Source of the DNA: Endomychus coccineus
Taxonomy: Eukaryota; Arthropoda; Insecta; Coleoptera; Endomychidae
Length of the DNA: 64,000 nucleotides
Assembly: GCA_958510875.1 (NCBI GenBank)
Contig: OY294068.1
Location: 148,588,388-148,652,387, forward strand
Direction: 5' to 3'
Shown here: positions 11,300 through 20,933 of the stretch, piece by piece
Layout: each line of letters begins with the position of its first letter
Numbering within the stretch: the stretch's first letter is position 1
The notes under the pieces: model-generated
The model's input: only the letters and a program-made list of their open reading frames with translations
The model's database searches: none
What the model was told of the DNA's origin: nothing
Translations under genes and position numbers: made by a program

Positions 11300-12625
11300 A
11301 AACTCATGTTTTATATTTTAGTCTTTACGTAAGTTTCGGTCTCTCGACCATCATCAGAAGATTTATTATTTCAATAACCTGATTACTTAGAACTAATTGT
11401 ATTAACACAAAGCGTCCTTATCGCAACAATTTCGTTTAAAATTTCAACGTCGCCGAAACGAACAGAAACACGAAATCGAAATTGTAACACAACAATGTTA
11501 AAGTATAATATATCAAGAATCCACTATTTAGTAGAAATCTCCAAAAATACGAACACATTTCATCAGTCTGAACTACTAACAAACGAGACGAGTTCAAGTA
11601 TTTACTTTCGAACCAGATGTCACGATTTATTAGGTAATAAAAGAAGGTCTGGCCTCTGAGATAAACTTTTGACAATTCTACCTAAAATATACTTTTAACA
11701 TTATAAGGACGCAAGTAGGAATTTGCAAGAATATTAATTAATTAAGTTAGTATAAATATGACTTAGTGTCTGAATGTCAGTCCTATGATTTACAGATTTG
11801 GAGTCACGTTTTATGTGAATCATGTCCAGAATAGATCTCTTATAATAATTGGTTTCCTTAGTTAAAATATTAACATTTTTATATCCGAATTGATGGTGTC
11901 AAAGCAATGTTTAGCAAGAGCGGTGGAATTTTCTGAGTTTTTGTTTCTTGTGCTATACTTATGGCCATACATTCTTTTTTGTGAATATTGTTTAGAGATT
12001 CCAGTATAAGTCCCATCACAATCTAAACAATTTAAGTTATATACTGTGTGGGTTTGTTTATCTTTAGGTATTACAGGTTTTAGATTTGAGAAATATTCCT
12101 CAACACAGTTAGTTGACTCATGCGCAACATTTATATAATACTTTTTCAAGCATTTCTCAATTTTCTCTTAGGTCTCCGGAATGTATGGTAAAGTTATATA
12201 ATTGTCTGTATTACATTTAACCGCGCGGTCTTTAAGGCTGTTTATGACACTTTTTTTTATAACAAGCTGGTACAACGGAATTGAAGTGAAGATAACGGTG
12301 AGACCAAACTTTTTTAGTAAACCAAGAAGTTTTTATTCTTCCATCTGCATCATGCCTAATGTTCATATCTAGGAAATTTATGTTTTTGTTCACTTCTATT
12401 TCACAAGTAAATTGAAGTTTACAGTGGAAATTATTAAATTTATTAATCACATACTGAATTTTATTGTTGGGAACACACATAAGGCAATCATCTACATACC
12501 GTTTAAAGAATACGGGCTGAAAATCTAATGAACTTATAACAGATTCCTCTAGGCATTCCATAACGAGGTTAGCAATGGCAGCAGAAATAGGAGATCCTAT
12601 TGCTGTGCCGGATATTTGTCCAAAA
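11300..12625 (-). mobile_element. Penelope-like element 1, 5'-truncated
   Basis: The minus strand encodes a Penelope-like reverse transcriptase (IGSPISAAIANLVMECLEE at about 12605, catalytic FFKRYVDDCLM in 12561-12232) and a GIY-YIG endonuclease (12149-11862: HTVYNLNCLDCDGTYTGISK with the family's C-x2-C upstream pattern). The 3' region reaches a hammerhead-like motif at 11320-11357. At about 12625 the RT stops abruptly against another fragment, so the N-terminus is missing. Frame breaks separate RT and endonuclease. Confidence 0.8.
11320..11357 (-). ncRNA. Hammerhead-ribozyme-like motif in the 3' region of Penelope-like element 1
   Basis: On the minus strand: CTGATGA, then a hairpin GGTC-GAGA-GACC, then GAAAC. 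This is the conserved hammerhead core with a 4-bp stem II and a GNRA-type loop. A short stem III can be drawn from ACTT with AAG around ACGTA. The expected cleavage-site U (as in GUC) appears as A (AAGAC), so this copy may be inactive. Penelope-like elements are known to carry minimal hammerheads in their terminal repeats. Stem I pairing is weak in what I can see. Confidence 0.45.
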
Positions 12626-12830
12626 TATTATTAAATTGTCCCGTCCAGAGCACCGTCCCAAAAATTCAAAAATTGCTCGTAAAACACTGGAAATGAATGG
12701 CTACCCAGAAACATTCTTCAATCCTATCATTAAAGAGAGAATAAACAAAATCTATAATGGATCATCATTCAATTCGGAATACTGTATCACGAGTATTCCC
12801 AGTCCCAGTCTTTAGGCGACCGGATGTTTA
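12626..12830 (+). pseudogene. Penelope-like linker fragment
   Basis: The plus-strand frame to 12815 reads KIARKTLEMNGYPETFFNPI then KERINKIYNGS. The RKTL..NGYP..F segment resembles the region between RT and endonuclease of Penelope-like proteins. It abuts element 1 in opposite orientation. From 12831 to about 13290 I find only the hairpin below and no clear gene. Confidence 0.4.
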
Positions 12831-13095
12831 TTACATCTAGGACAACATTTATGGCGTCGTAGAGTCCAACAATTCCAGTTTACACAACAATACTAAGCTA
12901 ATGATAATCTACGATTTAGCGAAAAATGCTATTACCTCTAACTTTCATACCTCCTAACGATGTCGAATTTGCTTTTGAAACTTTAACTAAGAAGTGCCCA
13001 GATGAAATGGGCAATTTGAATATTGGGAAGATTAATAAGTACGAAATAATCACCCTTATCCACTAAGAATACTAAATACTAAGGACCACCCAGCT

Positions 13096-13136
13096 ACTGA
13101 GGTGCAGGATCAAACAGTAAAATCCTGTACCTCAGT
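13096..13136. repeat. 15-bp-arm hairpin
   Basis: ACTGAGGTGCAGGAT and its inverted partner ATCCTGTACCTCAGT (one mismatch) around an 11-base loop. It lies in the 3' flank of Penelope-like element 2. The surrounding text (AATAATCA-CCTTATC-ACTA) recurs about 200 bp further on at about 13250, so this may be a duplicated terminal-repeat piece. Confidence 0.6.
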
Positions 13137-13296
13137 AATTTCCGATAATTACAAATACAGAATTAAACTTTCGAATACTAATCTTCCTAAGCTGTATTCA
13201 TAAACTATAAAAGTGCTCACACTGTGGATGCATTATGATACTATAGATAAAAAATAATCAGCCTTATCTACTAGAAATACTATTATAATACTGAGA

Positions 13297-14975
13297 ACCT
13301 TTCGACTACCAAGTAGCCATCATCAGAGTAAACTAAATTATAAATCAAAATATACCTGTTTAAATACTATTTGGTGATAATGTAAACAAGGGGTTACCTT
13401 TAGCTGGAGATAAATCCGAATTTAATAAATTGTTTTTTCGTTCATACGTTTCCATCCCTTCTAAATTACGTAGATATTTGTTTGTATTGTGTTTTAAAAG
13501 TGATAAACTTTCTTGAGAAATAGTGTGACCTATATTCATTATTTTTCTTTATATGGTTGAAATGTTTCTTATACCGAGTTAAAATGTTCCTTCTAGTTTG
13601 ACTCACATAGCATTGTGAATACGACTCACAATCGATTTTATAAATCCCGGATTTGTCGAAGTCGGAAACTTTATCAAAGCTGATGCCTGAACAGTTTTTT
13701 AGCTTGTTCTCACATCTATAAACTGGTTGAATTCCAAATTTGGAAAACAAACTATGGAATTTATTAATTACTGAAGAATGATACGTGAAACTTGAATGTT
13801 ATTGAACTATTCGAAGGTAGGTAATGAATTTGGTTAGTTGGCAACGTTCGAATTTTCTTTTTTTGCTTAAAACTAAATTATTGATCAAAGATCAGTCGTA
13901 ACTATTGTTCAACGATATTTCCTGAAGTTTCTCAACTACGTTGTTATATTTTTGCTGACTCAAAGGGACGTTCAATAATCTATGAATAAGACTATTAATT
14001 TATATCTAAATGGTATAGCTGAATCTGCCGGGGTATACCTATTTGTTTGAGTGGGTTTTCTGCATCTGTTGAAATCCGATTGATTACCATTGTTTATAAC
14101 GGAATGGTGATTTTACCACGTAAAACATATTTATTCGTTTGCTGGATTCTTGATTAGATTGTTTTTTATAAGGGTAGCTTAGAATTTAGATTAGAGTTAG
14201 TTAAGTTTTAGTGAGTATATTAAAAATTAAAAAGTACACCCTCTTTCTCACACACACAAGAACTGTTTCTTTTTTGAAAGTTCTTTGTGAGTATGACTGT
14301 TTATTATTGTATTTAAATATTAATATTTTTATAATTGTATGAAATGAACTGAATAAAAATATTATAATGTTAATATCAAGGAAAGGAAACTGATTGTCTG
14401 TTTCTATTTCAACAGGGAATTTCAGTGAATCAAATTAGCTATTAAGCGTGTTTAAAAAGCCATGTAAATCAAAATATTCACTTGTAATCGCGAAAATATC
14501 GTCAACATATCTATACCACACTTTTGGAAATTGATTCAATTTTGATTTTAAGAAAGTTTCAAGTTCGGTTAGATAAATATTGGCCAAAAAAGTGAATTGC
14601 CCATTGCACATCACCTTGTTTGTTTATAGTAGTTTTTGTTAAGAGTGAAATAATTTTGCTCCATACATAAAGACAGAAGGATCACGTATTCTGCGCAGTT
14701 TCTATAGGGGATATTAATATTTGAAAACCATTTCTCTAGAATGTTTATTTATATCGAATCAGGTTTTGCGATGTTTGTGAACAATGAAAGAACATCAAAT
14801 CAAACTAGAGCATCACCAGGTTCAAGTTTGGAGATCTGTCAATTTTGCAATTAGTTCCAAAGAATTCTTTACAGACAAACAATGTTTGAAATTATGGCCA
14901 GCGACGAGTTGCTCGACGGCAGTTAAAATTTTCAAAAGGTCACGTCCAAATTGCGAGACGAAGGAAACACTCGAA
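13297..14975 (-). mobile_element. Penelope-like element 2
   Basis: The minus-strand RT is readable in pieces: DALVxFDVLSLFTNI near 14800, CAMGNSLF near 14610, VWYRYVDDIFAIT near 14510. The GIY-YIG endonuclease follows in 13750-13466 (SGIYKIDCESYSQCYVSQTR, TRYKKHFNHIKKN). At 13300-13340 the minus strand shows CTGATGATGGCTAC...GTAGTCGAAAGG, a second hammerhead-like core. The element is head to head with Penelope-like element 3 (15445-16490): both endonuclease ends carry the same GGGATGGAAA...TTATCTCCAGCT 3' segment. Confidence 0.75.
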
Positions 14976-15004
14976 TAAAGGTGGGTAAGGTAGTAATTAA
15001 TTGA

Positions 15005-15440
15005 TTATAGGTAATTTTCGTTTCTAAAATGGGTAGTTTTGAGATGTATAATGAAAAAGGCAAAAAGTTGCTAGTTGTGCAAAATAACAAGTTCCGACTT
15101 TATCATATCGCGATATGTCGGAAAAAGGTGTGGCGATGTACAAAGGCCAATGGGAAAACCAAGTATAAGGCGAAACTGTACACAAGTGAAGAAGAACTCA
15201 TTTTTACAGTACAACTATTCTACAGAAGTAGATAAATTATTGCTTACAGCGAGAGTTAGCAAAGCATACAAAAAGAAAGCTGTTGACAATTTATGTGAGA
15301 ATTCTAACAAATTAATTAGGAGCGAATTAGGACAGTTGAACGAAGATAAATTTGACAAGTAAAGAATATAAGAAATAACTTTCACCATGCACGTCGTTCT
15401 TTATTTCCGGCGTTACCGAAATTACTACTGGATGTGCATT
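15005..15440 (+). pseudogene. FLYWCH-type zinc-finger / MULE-associated fragment
   Basis: Starts MGSFEMYNEKGKKLLVVQNN at 15029, followed by KVWRCTKANGKTKYKAKL. This is the FLYWCH pattern (F/Y start, W-R-C, then C-K-A-x-L), but the second metal-binding Cys is Tyr (KYKAKL). After a frame change the text resembles the RR..(Y/F)P....H segment that follows FLYWCH domains in MULE-type proteins. It sits exactly between two oppositely oriented Penelope-like elements. Confidence 0.55.
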
Positions 15441-15444
15441 AAGT

Positions 15445-16490
15445 GTTAAAGTGATCCTAATATCTTTATGTATGGAACAACATTATTTCACTTTCATCAA
15501 AAATTGCTATAAACATATAAGTGGAAGTGCAATGGGCAATACACTCTCCCCTTTCCTGGGCAACATTCTTCTAAGCGAACTTGAAACCTCCTCAGAATCA
15601 CAATTAACTCAGATTTCAAAAGATTGGCACAGATATGTCGATGATATTTTTGCAATTAGGTTTAAGTAAAACTGCCTGGTTTTTTGGACAAGTTTAATAA
15701 CTAATTTGATTCGATTAAATTCTCTGTAGAATTAGAGAGCAATAACCTGCTTTCTTTTCATGATATTAATTGGACATCAATATTATCGAAGATTGTTATC
15801 ATTTGGAATTCGACATATACAGAAAACCCACTCAAACGAGATTCATGTACACCCATTGATTATAAAATAGCACCGTTCAACAGTCTTGTTCATAGATTAT
15901 TAAATGTTTCTTAGAACCAGAAAAATTATTACAATGAAGATGAGAACTTCAATCAAATAGCAACGGACAGTGTTTACGACAAATCTTTGATACATTCCTA
16001 AAGGAAACTAGAACGCAATCAACTTACCAAATTAGAGCCATTACAAATAATTCAATGAAATTCAAAACAATAAACTCCACGATTTGTTTTCTAAATTTAC
16101 AATAAAACCCATTTACAGATGCAAGAAAAAGCTAAAAACTGTTTAGGCAATACCTTTGATAAAGTTTCCAATTCCGACAAATCTAGAATTATCAAAATTG
16201 GTTGTCGTGTTCAAAATGCTATGTTCGTCAAACTAGACGGAACATTTTAACTAGATATAAAGAACATTAGGCCCATTTAAGAAGAATAATAGTGAAAAAT
16301 CAGCATTAGCAGAACATGTTTCAAATAAGTTCACACGATTTCTCAAAAATGTTAATCACTTTTAAAACACAGTACGGACAAATTTCTAGATAATTTACAA
16401 GGGATGGAAATGTATAAGCGAAAAAGCAATTTATTAAATTCTGATTTATCTCCAGCTGAGGATAGCCCCTAAAGGGATTCGAAACAATTT
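15445..16490 (+). mobile_element. Penelope-like element 3, inverted relative to element 2
   Basis: RT in 15451-15669: CYKHISGSAMGNTLSPFLGN and WHRYVDDIFAI. After frame breaks an endonuclease remnant reads near 16110-16260 (PIYRCKKKLK, then NTFDKVSNSDKSRIIKIGCR) ending in a degraded GIY-YIG region. The 3' segment (TTTATCTCCAGCTGAGGATAG) is the inverted match of that of element 2. Multiple stops; inactive. Confidence 0.7.
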
Positions 16491-16494
16491 TACA

Positions 16495-16700
16495 CTTATA
16501 GAAAGTTCTTCAGGAACTTCAATGTTACATTTCTTAATCCTTGGTTTATTAAATGATACATAATTATCAAGATTTTCCTTCAATCTTCTAAAAATGGTTC
16601 TGTTGGGTCTTTCTTTCTGAGTATCGATTAAAGTATGAGTCAGAGTTATTGTTTCTTAGACTAAAACACTCTATCAAATCATACTTTTCATAATTTTCGA
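16495..16700 (-). pseudogene. Mariner-like transposase N-terminal remnant
   Basis: The minus strand reads ENYEKYDLIECFSL and then PNRTIFRRLKENLDNYVSF. It matches the start of the transposase of mariner C (MYENYEKYDMLKCYWESHED), so it is a remnant of the same or a sister family. No TIRs found around it. Confidence 0.55.
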
Positions 16701-16937
16701 TAGTTATTTTGCACATAGCAATAGCAAATAATAGAAATCGAGTTTTCTCAAATAACTCGAAAACAAAAGACGATAGCCAATTTTAGATGAGATCGAGGAT
16801 TGGGGTTTATTTTTGGTATCTATTATAGTTTTCGAGATTCCCTATTAAAATATCGAAATTTGGGTAACCACATTGAGATAAAGACCAATTTGATAAACTG
16901 AAAGGCGGGGTTGTGAGGCCACTATTTAAAATGAGAA

Positions 16938-17216
16938 CGGTGTGCGTGTGTGATGTGTGTATGTGTTTGCGTATGTATTTGTGTATGTGTGTTTGTGTAT
17001 GTGTTTGCATGTGTTATGTGTGTATGTGTTTGTGTATCTGTTTGTGTATGTGTTTGCGTATGTGGTTGTGTATGTGTTTGTATATGTGTTTGTGTATATG
17101 TTTGTGTATGTGTTTGTGTTTGGGTTTGTGTTTGTGTATGTGTTTGTGTATGAGTTTGTGTATGTGTGTGTATGTGTTTATGTATGTGTTTTGCATATGT
17201 TTGCATATGTGCTTGT
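16938..17216. repeat. TGTGTATGTGTTTG-type minisatellite
   Basis: About 280 bp of imperfect TGTGTATGTGTTTG units on the plus strand, open in several frames on both strands for compositional reasons only. Not coding. Confidence 0.9.
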
Positions 17217-18271
17217 GCGAAATTTCTCGAGATTTTCACTCTAGTTCAATTCCACCACTCTGGTAGTCATTGCAATAAGAAATGTTCAACAATGTTATGT
17301 ACCTCGCTATGGCAAAATGCTTAAGAACAAGGATGGATATTGCTAAATAATAGATAGGAGTTTCACTGGCTCAATGGCAATTCTACCCCACTTTCAGTTG
17401 GAGATATTTTAAATGTGACATCAGATTCATCAGAAATCCACGAAAGTGCAGATAGTGCTAGTGGAGATGAAGATTGTGACGATGAAATAGACAGTTCCTC
17501 CAAATTCAGAAGATTTTTGTGCAATGCATACTTATTTGTTTGAAAGATATAAAAAAATATTATAATTTTTTATTGAGAGAATTTTGGAATTAAGAAAAAA
17601 GAATGTCTTAATACACTGTTTTATTGTTATAATGTATTTGAAACTTATTATAGTACACCGTGACATTAATTGAATAAAATTAAATTGTTTATAAACATTC
17701 CATTTTATTTTACAATGATAACTGTAAAAAATATACTCCTTCAAAAAAGCGACTAAATACAGCAATATTTTTTATCTTTTCTATATTTACTGAAAAATTA
17801 GTTCATGAAGCTTTTCATCTGACTTTTGAATAATCTTCATTACTCTAAATGTTTTTGCAATGCCATTGAGTAAATGAGCAAAAATGTGCTTATCGTTGCC
17901 CAAAACTAAATTTCATTTTGTCAAGAACTTATGTTCCGATAGACCAGGTTATCCGTTTAGCGGAATTGATTATCTTCAATTCGATACCTGATTTATGTTG
18001 CTATCCATATGGTAATGATTTCGGAAAAAAATGGCTCATAAGCGCGCGACATACAGCGTTTTGTTTGCTGTCATTAATATCTTATATTGTTTTTTTACTG
18101 ATGAGGGTTCATATCGCGAGCTGTTGTACTTTTTATGATTTGAGAAAAATTAGGTACAAATATTTATCAAGTGAAACTCAAACATGACATGTCACAGAAA
18201 TGTATATCATACAATAAATTTATTCAGTAAATGGATAGTAGAAGCCCTCACTCTATGGTACTTTATCATTA
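17217..18271. other. Unassigned region with an acidic open stretch
   Basis: Mostly AT-rich. At 17391-17540 a plus-strand frame reads LSVGDILNVTSDSSEIHESA then DEDCDDEID, an acidic Ser-rich stretch like the N-termini of some piggyBac-type transposases, but with no other support. The 89-codon frame at 17918-18187 has no recognisable domain and I do not call it a gene. Confidence 0.3.
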
Positions 18272-18530
18272 TGATTAAATGTAAGAACAATTACCTTTTT
18301 ATACCACTTTTAATAATAAAATGAAAACGTTACTATAGTTTCAACACCGAAGTGCCATTATCAAACAGATTCAAAATTATAAAGTAATTATACTTGAAAT
18401 TTTCATTATTTACTTCAAAATTTTGCATCTGTTTGATAATGGCACTTTGATATTGAAACTATAGTAACATTTCATGTTATTATTAAAAGTGTTATAAGAA
18501 CAAAGTAATTTTTCTTACATTTAATCATTT
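18272..18530. repeat. Fold-back (MITE-like) element, about 260 bp
   Basis: Long imperfect inverted repeat: ATTAAATGTAAGAACAATTA and CACTTTTAATAATAAAATGA on the left are mirrored on the right (AGTAACATTTCATGTTATTA, CTTACATTTAATCAT), with matching ACTATAGTTTCAA and CAAACAGAT blocks near the centre. No coding capacity. It ends 26 bp before the exon at 18557. Confidence 0.75.
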
Positions 18531-18556
18531 ATTCAATAATTTTATATTTATTCCAG

Positions 18557-18727
18557 ATAATGTTATCAATATAACATATGTTTTTGGAATAAATAAGGAT
18601 GAAGAATGTAACAAAATGTCCAACACATCATACTCCCATGCATTGGCTGAAGACGAAGATTACATTTTGGCAGTACGAGGTTTCACATATTGTACATATC
18701 GAGATGTTTACCTTCCCTCCAGAACCG
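18557..18727 (+). CDS. Internal exon of an unidentified host gene
   Basis: A 171-bp open segment between an acceptor (TTTATTCCAG) and a donor (GTAAGC). The in-phase translation includes NVINITYVFGINKDEECNK, then YSHALAEDEDYILAVRGF and CTYRDVYLPSRT. Two stops close the other frames, and the composition is protein-like, with three Cys and a possible N-glycosylation site (NIT). I do not recognise the family. No partner exon is evident nearby; a fold-back element lies just upstream and mariner C 2.2 kb downstream. Could be part of the plus-strand gene whose MOSC exon is at 38429, but it does not match mARC. Confidence 0.6.
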
Positions 18728-20029
18728 GTAAGCAAACAATTGAATAGCATTAATACCCGAAAAGAAATAACCTGACATCATAAGACAAGACTACATGCGT
18801 AATTGAAAACTACTCTACATGCGTAATTGAAAACTACTCTAACCTCTATTATACCAAATGCTATCACTTACCTGAACATTTATTGATTCGAATCGAAGTA
18901 AGAAAAGAATGGAGATCATGCAACAGTAATATAATAGCTCGTTATTCGTTTATATCACACGTAACACCAAATGCACATAATTGACTTTATAATTCAGCAC
19001 GATCAACTTCTTGATTGTGCGAGTGTGATGGCAGTAGATAACTAAGAGTGTTTTTTAATGCATTACGAGGTTCCTCCAAGGAGTTGTTTCACAAAATGAT
19101 AGGATCTGACTGTCAAATGTATCAAATTTTGAAATTAAAATTGCGGTTCATTATTCAAGACCACCTTGAAATCATGTTAAATTCAATTACTAAGAGCATC
19201 AAAGATAAATTCAATTACAATAGAACAGTCAAAATATGAGATCCATAATTTGCAAATCAATTCTTTTAATCATTATAAAGCTAATTTGAGAGCAGAAAAA
19301 AGGTGCTGACTGACATAATGAAGCTTTTTAATCTTTATCATTTATGATTTCTATAAGTGTGATAATATCACTTCAGTATTATTACATGTATTAATTATCG
19401 ACTAATATCTCTTATATCAACCTTTGCAGAAATATCAGAAATTATTATTTAGAAGATTGGCTTAATTTCTTAACAAATACAAAATATTATTAGGTATACG
19501 GTACAGTTTCCCAGAAGGTACGTCCACCTAAGATGCTAATTGTCATGCTCACAAAAACATCTTAAGAACACAGTAAATGCATACCTAACCAAGATATTTG
19601 CTCTGTAAGTTACGATGACATATTGGAGCCAATGGAAAAAATAGTAATAATCTCATTCAATGATAGTATCCTGGTTCTTTATTTAGTGTATTCATTATTC
19701 ACATCAAGGAATTCACTCCGCCCCTATCCCAACTAGGATAACCCCACCACGAGGCTCCGGCCTTTTCCACCTAGATTCGATGGTCTGCTTATTTTCCGTC
19801 TATGCTAACCCCACCCCGAAGCTCACCCCTCTTAGTACTCGTTGTTTTGGCTAACTCTTACTACAAAGCTCCTACCCCGTCAGTTTTTAACTTTGTTCTC
19901 ATTTGCAATCTACTAACAAGGTGAATCTGTTCCCTCGCTCTTATTGGCTAAGCTACTAACGAAACTTCCACCCTTTCGTCTTCTTCTATCATTAGTTGAT
20001 TCTTATACCGGAATATCAAAAATTATCTT
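18728..20029. other. Unassigned region with a pyrimidine-rich stretch
   Basis: Apparently non-coding. At 19718-19970 the plus strand is C/T-rich with loose repeats of the type CTAACCCCACC(C/A)CGA(A/G)GCTC, perhaps a decayed minisatellite. Nothing else recognised. Confidence 0.4.
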
Positions 20030-20384
20030 GGTCAAGGGTGGTTGTGGAATCTAAAACGTGTGACTTACTTTACGTTTGAAATAATTATGTCACTGTAACA
20101 CTGACATCATCAATAACCTACAAATTTCATACCTATTTATTTCAGTTGTAAAACAATAATGAACTACAAATCATGAAATAACGGTTTTGGTAACAAGAAA
20201 AACTAAATTACAGTAATTGTTGGAAAATAAATTTCAATTTGTAGTTCATCATCATTATTGTTTTACAAATGAAATAAATAGGTCTGAAATTTGTAGGTTA
20301 TTGATGATGTCAATGTGACAGTGACATAATTATTTCAAACGTAAAGTAAGACACACGTTTTAGATTCCATAACCACCTTTGACC
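20030..20384. repeat. Fold-back element, about 355 bp
   Basis: Inverted repeat with arms of about 145 bp: GGTCAAGGGTGGTTGTGGAA at the left end is mirrored as GGTCAAAGGTGGTTATGGAA read inward from the right end. The match continues through AAAACGTGTG, GAAATAATTATGTCACTGT and ACATCATCAATAACCTACAA. The loop is about 60 bp. No open frame of note and no clear target duplication. Confidence 0.85.
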
Positions 20385-20817
20385 GTTTGCGGTTGTTGCT
20401 CCACGCAGTGTAGTTTGGTGAAACTGATTCGACACTGTGAGTTAGAGACAACAAACTGTTTTTTGTAGTGAAGTGTTTTTCATCTGCATACAATAATAAG
20501 GTATGATATTTATGCATATTTAATAAAACATTTCCAGCTGTTATATTTGAGATTAGATATAAGTTGGTAACATAACCTATGAATTTTTTTTCTGCATTAT
20601 AGAGGTTTAGGTGTTTTTTTATTTTTCTTTCAAAATAATGTAAAGTGGTACACATTGAAATTAGAACATACGGTACATAATGAATCAGTGTCATTGTATA
20701 CCACCACTATTAGTGATCCATCAATATTTATATTATTTTATTTATATATTATTTATAATGAAATATATAATTACTATGTGATCTCATAAAAATATTCTCA
20801 CCTAGTTTAGATTCACC

Positions 20818-20932
20818 ATGCTCCTAAAGAAGAAAGATAAAACTAGGGCAAAATTTACTTCAGAAACCATGTTAACCGCTGTATCAGGAGTAAGAAATAG
20901 AGGCACCCCTTTAAGGCGAGCTGCAGATATGT
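20818..20932 (+). pseudogene. Pipsqueak-type HTH exon, 5' part, interrupted by mariner C
   Basis: ATG at 20818 in a good context (CACCATG) begins MLLKKKDKTRAKFTSETM, then AVSGVRNRGTPLRRAADMY. The A-V...V..G..PLR+AA..Y pattern is the psq/CENP-B-like helix-turn-helix found in pogo/Tigger and jerky-type DNA-binding proteins. The reading frame stops exactly where mariner C is inserted at TA (20932-20933) and resumes at 23158. Without the insert the frame reads AADMYNVTFTTLRRY, the expected recognition helix. Confidence 0.7.
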
Positions 20933-20933
20933 A

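Noticed and set aside
16913..17266. Several open frames on both strands over the TG-rich repeat
   Set aside because: All arise from a TGTGTATGTGTTTG-type minisatellite with no stops by composition; the predicted proteins are Cys/Val or Thr/His/Gln repeats.
17918..18187. 89-codon plus-strand frame
   Set aside because: No homology pattern, no splice or start context, composition typical of chance frames in AT-rich DNA.
18557..18727. Assigning this exon to the second mARC copy
   Set aside because: The translated text does not match any part of the mARC/MOSC fold that I know.
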